Source: Shinisaurus crocodilurus (lineage: Eukaryota; Chordata; Lepidosauria; Squamata; Shinisauridae). Taken from it: DNA of 64,000 nucleotides. A model generated the notes under the pieces. The model searched no databases and had not been told where the DNA came from. It saw only the letters and a list, made by a program, of their open reading frames with translations. The stretch lies in the NCBI GenBank assembly GCA_021292165.1, contig JAHFWL010001241.1, positions 17,472-81,471 of the forward strand. The letters run 5' to 3'. The position numbers and the translations under genes were made by a program. How positions within the stretch are numbered: position 1 is the first letter of the stretch; each line of letters begins with the position of its first letter. Positions 35,201-47,200 of this stretch are shown piece after piece.

Positions 35201-38200
35201 AGCTATGAAAAGTGTGTTTTTTGCGATTTACACCTCCTCCGCTGCAAGATCTCTCCCCCCCCCTTTAGTTCCCTCTAGTGCAGTGTTCTCCAACCTTGGG
35301 TCCCCAGATGTTTTTGGCCTACAACTCCCAGCATGCCCCAGCTATAGGCCAAAAACTTCTGGGGACCCAAGGTTGGAGAACACTGCTCTAGTGTGCACAT
35401 TTTGCCCATTGTCCCAAGCCTCTAGGTGCTCAGGAAAGTGCAAAAGTACCCCCCGTTTTTCTAGGGGAAAAGGAGTTTTGACAGCTTTGACAGCTAGCTG
35501 TCAAAACACTGGGTCCCTTTAAAAAGAGGGTTTTGAGTGGGAACTGGGGTTTTTGGACTGGGACATACACAGACATATGTCCCAGCCAAAAAACACCAAT
35601 TTTCCACCCAACCTCCCCTTTTTAGAGTGAGTAGAACAACACCTACAACAAGGCATTGGTTGTTGGGGTCGCTTGTTGCCCACACAGAAGCTACCATAGG
35701 GAAATCAGTCTGGGTTCAGAGACATGACAGCCCATTGTGGGTCGCAAGTCGCAACCCACGATGGGTTGTTGCATTGTGCGAACCTGTTCAGTATTTGTCG
35801 CACATGATATTTTTACCTCTCTTTTTCTACACAGAAGTGTTATCCACACTGGAAAATTATGTGCAGAGCAGTTGAACAAATCCCCCCCCCCCCGCTTTAT
35901 TTTTCAATGCAAGCCATTGTCATCGTGTTTTATTGGCCCTGCTTTTCTCTGTTCAGAGCCTCCAATTCTGAAATAAGTGTCCATAAAGTCACAGATCATT
36001 TATAAGTTCAGCAGATAGTGGCTTCCCCGCCCCTTCATGGTTTCAGTTGCTCTAGTTCTTTTATAATCTTAAAATACGCTGACATCCGTTTTGTTTGCAC
36101 ACATCTAGCACGTTCCTGTTTATGCTGTGTATAACTTGTGGGTTAATTATATATATTTGAAAATGCAGCATAAAGCAGAGAGAACAAAACAGGATTCAGC
36201 TATCAGTAAAGCTCTCTCTCTCTCTCTCTCTCTCTTTCTGGCCACTCCTGTCGAATCTAACATGCGTATTGTGCTTGCATTATTTGCACTCCTATCTGCA
36301 AAAGCGTAGGGGGAAAGTGCTGTGTGGTTTTCCTGCCAGCAGCTTTTAGTGCACTTTTACCTTCCTTTTACAGGGTTCTCCAGCCTTGGGTCCCTTGCCA
36401 TTAGCCATGCTGGCTGGGTATGCTGGGAGCTGTAGGCCAGCAACGTCTGGGGACCCAAGGTTGGAGAGCCCTGCTTTAGAAAAATGTAAGGTGCTCTTGT
36501 AGTTAGTTACGTGGTCACTCGAAGAAACAAAGATTGGGATGTACATGCAGTGGAGTAGTGCAGCCAGGACACACAGGGCTGAAGCACCAGCCTTTCTGAT
36601 TAGCAGGAGCAATTATATCATCTGCCACTACACCCCACCCCCCCAGACTTCCCTGTTCCTGCTGAGTTTAGCTGCAATCCTCATAGTAGCTGGGAGTAGG
36701 GAATAGATTTTCCCAGCAACAATATATTGTGAGTTATTCCTGGTGCAATGCAAAGAGATCCTGGGTAACAATAGAGCACATGGTTTGCATGCAGGAGGTC
36801 CCAGGTTCAGTCCCCAGCAACTCCAGTTGAAAGGATCTCAGGTAGAAGCTGATGGTATCTTTGCCTGAGATGCTGGAAAGCCGCTGCCAATCAGAGAAGA
36901 CAATACTGGGTTAAATGCACCAGTGGTGTGACTCAGTATAATGAAGCTGATTGGTGGGAGATTCAGGACAGATCAAAGGAAGAACTTCTTCACGCAGTGC
37001 ATAGTTAAACTATGGAATTCACTTCCACATGATGTAGTGATGGCCACCACTTTGGAGGGCTTAAAAAGGGGATTGGGCAAATTCATGGAGGAGAAGGCTA
37101 TCCATGGCTACTAGCCCTGATGGCTCTGTGCTACCTCCAGTATCAGAGGCAGTATGTGCACCAAAGAGCTTTTATACTCATGTCCTGCTTGTGGGTTTCC
37201 CCATTGGGGCAGCTGGTTGGCCACTGTGTGAACAGAATGCTGGACTAGATGGACACCCCCCCCCCTTGGCCTGATCCAGCATCAGGGCTCTTCTGATGCT
37301 TTTAAGGTGGATTCCCGTGTTTCTAATTGCTCCCTCCCTCCTACCAAGGGTGCCACAGGGGGACTTGACTTCTGAGTGAAGTTAATGCATTGTAACTAAG
37401 ATTAAATAAAACGTAGCTGGTTAGTGAGCCAACTAAAACTCATGTAATTAATAAACTGATTAAATCTGGATAAATTTGCAGAACTAATTGTAATTTATTC
37501 GAATTTAAATGAAAAAATGTATATAGAATTTTTTTAAAGAGACTCAAGAACAGAGAGTTGAAGTTACACCACAAGAGGGCGTCAAGGAAACATTAAACGG
37601 CAGCATTATTGCCTACTAGTTATTAAACAGTTGTTTAAAGAAAGAATCCCATTCAAACTCTCAGAGGTGGAATTATATTCTATCACAAAAATGCCATATT
37701 CAGATTGGTATCCATTATATAAAACGACGTTTGATTTGGAGCAATCTTTTACAGTTCTTACTGTCGCTCCTTTAGGAAAAATCATTCATAGCTTTATGAT
37801 TCCCATGCATGCCCTCTGCTTATTTGGATGGGAGATTTAACAATACCCCGACTCACCAATGACTCTGCATCTGTGAGTCCGGAGAAGTTGAGGATATTGA
37901 ACATTATTTACGTTGCCCCCTGTATGAGTCCCCAGGGTATAAATTTCTCCATCATATTCTCAATTCTATGTCAAATAGACCCTTTCTGGCTCAGATCTGT
38001 ACATTACTTGCAGGCAACGATGTCTATATTTTGACCCAGGTTGCAAAATTTGCCCTGACTGTCAGAAAATTAAGGGCTAGGCACTTTCTGTAACCTCACA
38101 TTAATTTACGGGGCAAGACTGTACTGTCTCTGTCGCTTTTGTGTGATCTAATTGTGTTATTCACAGGCCCCATAAATCAGCTTGTGTCTCTATTATATTT

Positions 38201-41200
38201 TAATGCATTGTTTTTAAAATGGCTTGCACTTTTTTTCTGTATTTTAACCGGTTTGTACTTCTACCGTTTTTTATTCCTGTTTGTTTGGAGTTGTGGTGGC
38301 TTTTGGCTCTGAACAATAAAGATACTGATACACATTTTAAAAAAAAGCCTAGTTATTTACATATGAAGTTATATGGAGATTAAAATAAAAATATATTAGT
38401 TCCGTGGTCAGTTATTGGCACATGTTTCTTTTCAGGGATGAAAAGAGCTATTCAACGAACCAATTAGGGCAGTTACTTTTGTAACATTCCAACACACTGA
38501 TAGGATCAGAAAATTGCTGAACACACACAAAGCGCTAGTAAAAATGATGCGAAAGGGGATATTTGGTGATAATGGTAAAGGAGGTTTGATTGATAAGAAA
38601 AAGGCACATACAGCTCAAAGGAATCCTTCATTCACCACTTTACCAAGCATTTAATTGATTGTCCTAATAGAAAAATGCAAATGACTTATTTCTTAGGGCA
38701 GTTATAGCCTTCAGGTTTGGACTGGGAGTTCGAAGACTTGTTACTGGGGTTCTTAAATATTCTGAGATCAGTTTCATGCATATTCCTGCATTGTGGAAGA
38801 GTCTACCGTTCAAATAAAAAAAGAAAGAAACGTTAAACATTTCCTCTGTGGGTTGGTCTACAATAGGTGTGTGAGTTGTGGTTCTTGTACATGTGGAAAA
38901 TTTAGGTCGGTAGTGATTGTTATGTGACCAATCTGAGTGGTGAAACTTGTGGCTTTTAGACTATTGTGTACTGGAATTTGAAACTTTAAGAAAAAATGAC
39001 TGTGTTTTTCCCCCCTTCCATCTCAGCACTCTGAAGGCTTCGTTCGAAATCCTAAAACAACGTAAGTATATTAGCAAGCTCCATTTTGGATCCTTTTGCC
39101 ACCCTGGCCTGGGAGTAATTTATGGAATATGCATGTTATACGTGTTATACACACATTTTGTTCATGGCTGTGCTGTACATAAAAGGCCAACCAGTATAAC
39201 AAAGCAACTTTAACACATCGTCCCCTCATGGACAAACTTTAATTTTACTGTAAGTGGGTGTTTTCATCCTTGTACATAAAGCTTGTAAGATCAGGGCTCT
39301 CCAACCTTGGGTCCCCAGATGTTGCTGGCCTACAGCTCCCAGAATCCCTTGCCATTAGCCATGCTGGCTGGGTATGCTGGGAGCTGTAGGCCAGCAACAT
39401 CTGGGGACCCAAGGTTGGAGAGCCCTGTTGTAGATTATGTTAACCATTTTTTATTGAGGCTCACATGAAAACTCTATATATGTGAAAGGGAAGTCCTACA
39501 AGATGTCTTTTGAGCTGTGTGTGAGGGGAGGTTCGCCAGTGTTCGCCCCGCTGTTTTCAGAATGTCAATTTGGAATCCTCACTCCAAAGCCTCAAAACTG
39601 TTGGTTTTTGTTCAGAAATCTCACATGGAGGATGGGAGGGGAGAGGAACGAGAGAAACTCCGGCCTTTGCTATTTCCTGCATCCCTCCTTTCCCCCTTGA
39701 CAGCAGCCCTGTGTAAGCCATATTTCCTCAGGGAAATACCTGAGAGCAGCATGGCTGCCATGTTCCCAGGTAATTTCCAGAATTCACATATCTCTTATGA
39801 AGTGACTCTCGTGCCTGACATTGAGGCGTTTATTTATTTCATACCCTGCCTTTCTGCCAAAACATGGCACTCGGGGTGGCTAACAATAAAAATCCACATT
39901 TAAAACTTTTTTTTTTTTAAATTAAAACATAACATAAAAACAAATAGATCAAAAACACAATTAAAAACACCAGCTTGTATGCCTGCCAAAGGCTTGTCCG
40001 AATAAAAATGACTTTGCCTGCTGGTAGAAAGAAAAGCACGGCCTGTAGCCAGGGAGGGAGGGGGCTGGAGAGGACCTATCCCCCTTAGTTTTTCTCTGCA
40101 TGCACCCTACATTTTCTCGGGGGGGGGGGCTAATTTTTTTACACACAAATAGCTAAAAAGCAGTTTACAATTTTTTTTCTTTAAAAGGCCTGCAAACCAG
40201 ATGAACTGCCCCCCCCTACTTTTTTGGCAACTCCCCCCAGAACATTTAGGCTATGGGCCTGGAAAGACAACAGCGAGGGGTCCAACAACTCCCTCAGGGC
40301 CTCAGCAGGGAATTCTAGAGCCCGGAGGCAGCCGCCGAGAAGGCCCCCTTGCGCGTTCCCAGTACCAAACGTGCCTCTGAAGCGATGGCGGGACCGAGGA
40401 AAGGGCCTCCCACCAAGATCTGAAAACCCCGGGCAGGCTCGTATGGGTTTTCTCATGTAGGTACGAAGATGATTGCAATGTAGCCGGCCTATGTGGATGC
40501 CTCACACACTGCTTTTCAGTGTGAGGCGTGATTACCCTGAGGGGGACAAGGCGGAAGCATGTGCTGGGTGTGTGTGAGGCTGTTCTTTTCTTGCCTGACC
40601 CCTGGCTAAACCAAGAGCAGGATCCCATGTCAGGGGACACAGTTCTTTCCCAAAGATGCTTCTTGATTTTAGAACAGGGCTAGGGAACCTCAGGCCGTGG
40701 CACTTTACCCTGACTTCACCCCCTTTCTCCTGGCTGCCAATTCTTGGGTGGTTTCCCAGCCTTTGTGCATTCCCCCCCTCACCCCCCCCATTTTAAAAAG
40801 GTTGAAATGCCTCACCTAAGGCTCAGTGACAGGCAGTAAGAGCGTTAAACTACAATATGCTGGTATCTTTGGCCCCGCCCATTTTGCCTTTGGCCCCGCC
40901 CATTTTGCCTTTGGCCCCGCCCCCACTGGAAGGTGGCCCCCGAGAGCTTCTCCAAAATTGAATTCGGCCTTCAGGTTCCCCATCCTTGTTTAAGAGACAA
41001 CATGAATGGAGTTATTAATCTCTCTGTGCCTTTTATCAGCTTAAGAGAGAACAACTGCTTTTAATTTTTTGTTTTAATAAAAACTAGTTTATTTTTGTAA
41101 GCTATTTTTTTTTTTTAAAGCATCAGTATTTTGAAAAGACTGATTATTAGAAAACATCACTACCATATTTTTTTTTTTTAGTTTATAAACTATGTTCAAG

Positions 41201-44200
41201 GAGCCATGGGTGTAATGTATGGATTGGTCTGGCCATCCTCCCATATTGCTTTGTATTTGTGATATTAAAAAATAAAATAAAATAAAAAGTGGTAGCTGTT
41301 CGAAAAAGACTATCAGTCGCTCATTTTATTTATTATTTTATTCATTATTACATTTATATCGCACCATTTCTCCTCTTCTGAGGAACCCAAGGTGGCTTAC
41401 ATGTTGTCCTTACAACAACCCTGTGAGGTAGGTTAGGCTGAGAGTCAGTGACTGGCCCAAAGTCACCCAGTGAGCTTTGTGAGTACTAAAACCCGGATCT
41501 CCCGAGTCCCAGTCTAACTACACCACATTGACTCGCTTTGAGGTGGATTTGTTCAGTCTACTTGTTTGTAATTTCCCCTGAAAAAGAGTTAAACTTAAAT
41601 ATTATGCATTGGAAATAAAGGATACGGCCATCCTGTACACCCACCCATTCCAAATCCTGAGCAGGCACTACACAGAAAATAAGGGCAGGCCCTGCCATTC
41701 GGAAAAGAAAAGCGGCCAACCTGAGGCAGCAGATGTGTGCACGGCGGGTCGGGAGCGGCAGCGTGATGTTGGAGGACAGACTTGTGTGTGCAGGGCTGGC
41801 CCAAGACATTTTGCTGCCTGAGGCAAAGGACAAGATGGCGCCCGCTCCCATTCCATGTACAAAAGCCAACTGGACCGGCAGCTGACTCTTTCTTTGACAA
41901 TGGAACAACATCTTCCACCACACTTAAAGGCAGCAGGCTTCAAGGGCGCAGGGCAGGCTGCATGGCAAGCAGCTCTCTCCTGCAACACCATGCTGCCGCC
42001 TCCCAGCATCTTCCGCCTGAGGCAACCATCTCACTCTGCCCAATGGTAAGGCCTGTCCTGTGTGCACGCCGCATGGCCTGTCCTTTGTCCCCTAAGCTAA
42101 CCTGCTGCCCTCCGGTGCTGCAGAGGAAGCTTTCATATCTGCAGTGTTGAAGTAAAAGTCAGCGGCCAGTCCGGTAGACATGTGGTGCACGGAACGGGGT
42201 GGGATTTTGTTCTTCATCTCAGGCGGCAAAATCAAAATGTCTTATGCCAGCCCTGGCAGCAAATGCCCTCATCCTTGCTAACAAATACTTCAGCTACAGT
42301 TGTGGAATACAGATCACCTGCTTAGATCCTGGTTTTTTCCCTGTGTAAAAGGTCGTATTGTTATCTTCCATAGAAATTGAAAGTGTTGGGAACTCTCACA
42401 TCCAGTTGGCAATCATGCTGAAGGATGAACTGAAGGGCCTAGAAGAATTTAGAGAAAGACAGAAGGAACAAAGGAAAAAGGTGAGGCAGAAGATATATGG
42501 GCACACCAGAAGTGAACAAGGGGCTACCCAGACAAAGGTGTTTGATATTATTAATAATAACTGTCACCAAATTAAAGAAATCTTAGTTGTTTGAGTGGCA
42601 ATAGATTGACCATGTTATACTTGAGTTCTTGATTCTAAAGGAAGCAAAAGCTGAGTGTAGCCAATGTGTACCCTGGATTTTAGGAAAGCCAATTTTAATA
42701 AACTTAGAACAATGATAAATAAGGTCCCATGGCAAGCGACTCTAATGAGAAAAGGAGCTCAAGGTTGGAGAACACTGGACTATATTCCACCAGTTAAGTA
42801 TATGGTTTTATACTCCCCACTTCCCTAAGGAGTGAGACGTTTTCGGGCCAGCACTACCAGATTTAGTGAAGGACTGACCAGAATAGGTTTTATATCTGTG
42901 ACATTTCTAGGCAAAGATCAAATTGGCAACCCCTATAATTGATGATAACTCACAATCTTCCTAGTTTTGCTGTGCTGATTTTAACACTTACGGAGAAAAG
43001 CCGGGTCTCGGCTGAGTTCTAAATTGATAGACTCCAACTTGCTGATAAATTCTAGACAGCCATTTAATGCTGGAGCGTTCCCCTTTGAAGGTAGGTAGGA
43101 AACTATTGTTACCATTTTGCAGATGGAGAAATGAAGTCCAAAGACACCTGATTCGCCAAAAGCTCTAAAAATAAGGTGTGTGAGTGAGGTTGAATACGTA
43201 ACTTCTCTGTTGTCACTGATAATGACAGAAGTTGAATGATTTGGGGTTTACTTTTACTCCCAGTGATCTGGTCCTATTGAAGCATGAAATTATGTCATTT
43301 AGAAACGTCTCCGTTATAAGGCTAGTTATTCTTGCAAGTGTGAGGTGTTCTCAGAAATGCTTGAAGGATTGCTCTTCTAGTTCTTCCTGTAGAAGGACAA
43401 AAATAGATGTATCTTTATGTGTTTCCTGCAGTATGAGAGTACAATGGATCGAGTGCACAAGAACAAACACTCGATGTATAAGAAAACCATGGAGGTAAGT
43501 AATGAGTTATTTTATTTATTATTATTATTTTTTTTAAAAACCATTTATAAAGCACCTATTTTTTTTTGTAAACACTGTACAGATCCTGAAAGATAAGATA
43601 GCCCCTACCAACAGACTCACTATCTAATAGGCACGATACAAAAGGAAAAAGGAATGGGGAGGGAAGAGGAAAGCAAGCGTTAGAGCAGCTGCTCCTTCTC
43701 TGGCCAGTGGATGGGCCAGTTGGTCTCACTCTTGCCACATTGTTCTTGCTGGATGCAGCTTCTCAGCAGTGGTCCAAGCAAGCCTGTGTGGAGAACACCT
43801 CTCTTCAGAAAACATATTTCATTGCATCCGAAATAATCACCAGGGTACTAATTCAGGCTGTTTTCCAACTAAAACTATTAGACAATTAATTATGAACTTT
43901 GCTGTGCAATTCTATGCATTGTATTCAGTGGGGCCAGGAAACTATTCATAGATTGCAGCCTTAGTGGATTGATCAATATTAATTAATAAAATCTGCATAA
44001 TGTAAAAGAGAAAAACCCAATTGCTCTAAAGAAAGAACCAGACAAGGCTTTTATCGTGAAATCACACTGTTGCATCCGTGGAATGTTACAGGGGGTCCAG
44101 ACAAACACACACACACACACACACACACACGTTTTCAGTTTGTAACCCTCTCGTGTTTTCCCAGCGCTTCTTCCATCTTTTTTTCTTACCAGAAAAATAA

Positions 44201-47200
44201 TCTTCAAAGGAAAAGAAGGTGGAATAGCTGCACAGCGCCTTTGGGTTGCTAGCGCGAGGAGTCCTCCATTTGGAAGCCCCTCCCGATAGAGGAGGCCAGA
44301 GTCTGCCTCCCCAGGGAACTGTCGGTTGGAGCTGACAATTCCCTCTGCCACACTCCATCAGTCCGATTTACTGTATTTATTTTTCTCCGCATGCAGTCAA
44401 AGAAGACGTATGAACAGAAATGCAGAGATGCGGATGAGGCCGAGCAGGCCTTTGAGAGGATAAGTGCTGTGGGCAACCAGAAGCAAACAGAAAAGGTATC
44501 CAGAAATCTCTGTGGTTTTTCTTTTAAGGTAGAACTCAAGTGAACTTAGAAGTTAGGCCTCCAACTACCTTGTTTACGCTGGGTAGTCTGCTTGGGCTCC
44601 ACCTTTTAAGACTCAGCTCACATGATGGGAGTAGTATTCCCCTATGAAGAAAAGATTCCTGCACGTAGAAAACTAGTATGCCAAGGAAAAGGCTAGGTTA
44701 GACTCTTTTTCTGTGACATGCTCGTTTTCCACATGCAGGGAATTCTTTGGTATGGAGCAGCATTCAATTACGTGTGCGCTCACCTGCAATTTGAAGTAAT
44801 ATAGCCCAGGCACAGGTTAACCAACCCAGTGATGGGGACTGTGCCCAGGAGATAACTTTGCAATGGTAACTAACATGAATTAAAGCATACAAAGCCTGCA
44901 ATCCTAAACATGCTTACTAGGGAGTAAGCCCCACTCAAGGCAGTGGGATTTACTTCTGAGTAAACATGTATAGGATTACGCTGTAAGGCTGAAATCCAAC
45001 ACACTTAGGTTTGGATCCAGGATCTGCCTTCTCTAAGAGGAAGGCCTCCGATAGCAGAAGTCCTCTCTGCCCAATATTTAGGGATCATAGGAACATAGGA
45101 AGCTGCCTTATACTGAGTCAGACCCTTGGTCCATGTAGCCCAGTATTGTCGACACTGACTGGCAGCATCTCTCCAAGGTTTCGGGCAGGAATTTTTCTGC
45201 ATGGGGCTTTCTGCATGCAAAGCACGTGGTCTACCACTGAGCTGTGGCCCTTCTATTAGGGAGTCGGCCCCCTTGAAGAATTAGGTCCAGTGCTCTGTAC
45301 AGCCACATTTGGAAGATAGCCTGCGAAAATCCTTGGACTTAATAAGACTTGGCCAGGTTAGCCAGTGTTTACACAAATGAGCACCCCGTTTTCTTCCTTT
45401 CTTTGCAAGGCCATGCCAATGTTCGCTCTTTATATTTCTTTATATATCTCTTTATATTTCAGAGTCAGATGAAAGCAAAGCAATGCAAAGAGGCTGCAAG
45501 TGAAGCAGGTACCATTTTAAATGTCAATGAAACGAATGTTTATGTTAGGAGGGGTCCATGCGATATAGATCTCCCTCCAGCCTTTCTTCTGTCGTGGAAG
45601 GTGGGCTTCCCATCCAGGCAGTCCCATCCAAGCACTGGCCAGAACCAGACTTGCTTAGCTTCACCAAGGTGACTGAAGCACGTGCCTTCAGAACAAAGTC
45701 CTGGGTGAAGGTGTTGTGAGTGACAGAGGATTCACTGAAAAAGCAGGGCTTGAGGAGGGGGCTACAAGGAGAAGGGTGGGTGGCTTTGCTTCCAACCTCA
45801 GGTGCCGGGCGCCGGGCGGCAGTTCAAGGTCAAAGGGGCAGCAAGAGAGAAAAGACAAAGTCATTTGAGAGAGCGGGAGACCTCTGTATGGCCAAGGGGG
45901 GTGGAACTGGAGGGTCAGGTTAGCTTTGAAGATGCATCACCCAGGCCACAAATTCAGAACAAGAGAGCCAATGTGGTGTAGTGGTTAGAGTGCTGGACTG
46001 GGGCACAGGAGACCCGGGTTCTAGTCCCCCGCTCGGCCATGAAACTCACTGGGCGACTTTGGGGCAGTTGCTGACTTTCAGCCTAACCTCAACAACCTCA
46101 CGGGGTTGTTGTGAGGATAAAATGGAGAGGAGGAGAATCATGTACGCTGTCTTGGGCTCCTTGGAGGAAAGGTGGGATATAAACAGTAAAATAAATAAAC
46201 GGAGTATTCCTAATCATGAGATAACACAGAAAAAGACTCCTGTTTCATGGGTGAACATTTCCCATTTGTGTCTCGACTTCTGCAGAAAGAGTGTACAAGC
46301 AGAACATAGAAATATTGGATCAGGCTAGGATAACTTGGGAGCATGAACATATCGGCGCTTGTGAGGTAAGCAGTTTGCATTTTGTTTAGGCTCCTGATGA
46401 TGCTTGGACAGCAACAGAAGTCTGATGAAATCACACCTTGTGCGTTTTGAAATTTGACATCAAAGTTCATTATGTTCTCAGGGTCATCATGTCACCTTAC
46501 AAATTTCTTACACAAAGTTACTTCCATGTAGGAAATAGCACATATACGGTAGGTGGTTGTTATGCATGAGGATGCTACAGAGCTGCTTCAGATGATCGTT
46601 CAATCTGGCCCCATCTCTGCCAACCCCATGGAGGCCATCTGTCTGTCCAAATAGGCCAAAATTGCATCATGGTCAAAATTACCCAGATAAAATCTGGGTA
46701 TTGGCTATGCAATGTTGGCTTATTCCTCCATTTGGAAAGACCTTCATTACTTGGGTAACAGAAGTGGGGCCAGTGTGTTGGCGCCACACTTAGGGTTGGA
46801 CTGGAGTATTGTCTACACTGGTCACAGTCTGTTCCATTTCCTACATGGAAGTCATTTCTGGGTTCCTCCGAGGGGGCAGGGCTTGGTCTCCAATTGGGAG
46901 GGGGAGTTGTCACACAGAGGAGGGCCAGGATCTCTTCTCCACCATCCCAGAGTGCAGGACACAGAATAATGGGCTCAAGTTACAGGAAGCCAGATTCCGG
47001 CTGGACATCAGGAAAAAACATCCTGACAGAGCAATATGACAATGGAACCAATGACCTAAGGAGGTTGTGGGCTCTCCCACACTGGAGGCATTCAAGATGT
47101 GGCTGAATGGCCATCTGCCAGGGATGCTTTAACTTGGGAGTCCTGCACTGATCAGGGGGTTGGGCTCGATGGCCTCATAGGCCCCTTCCAACTCTACTAT

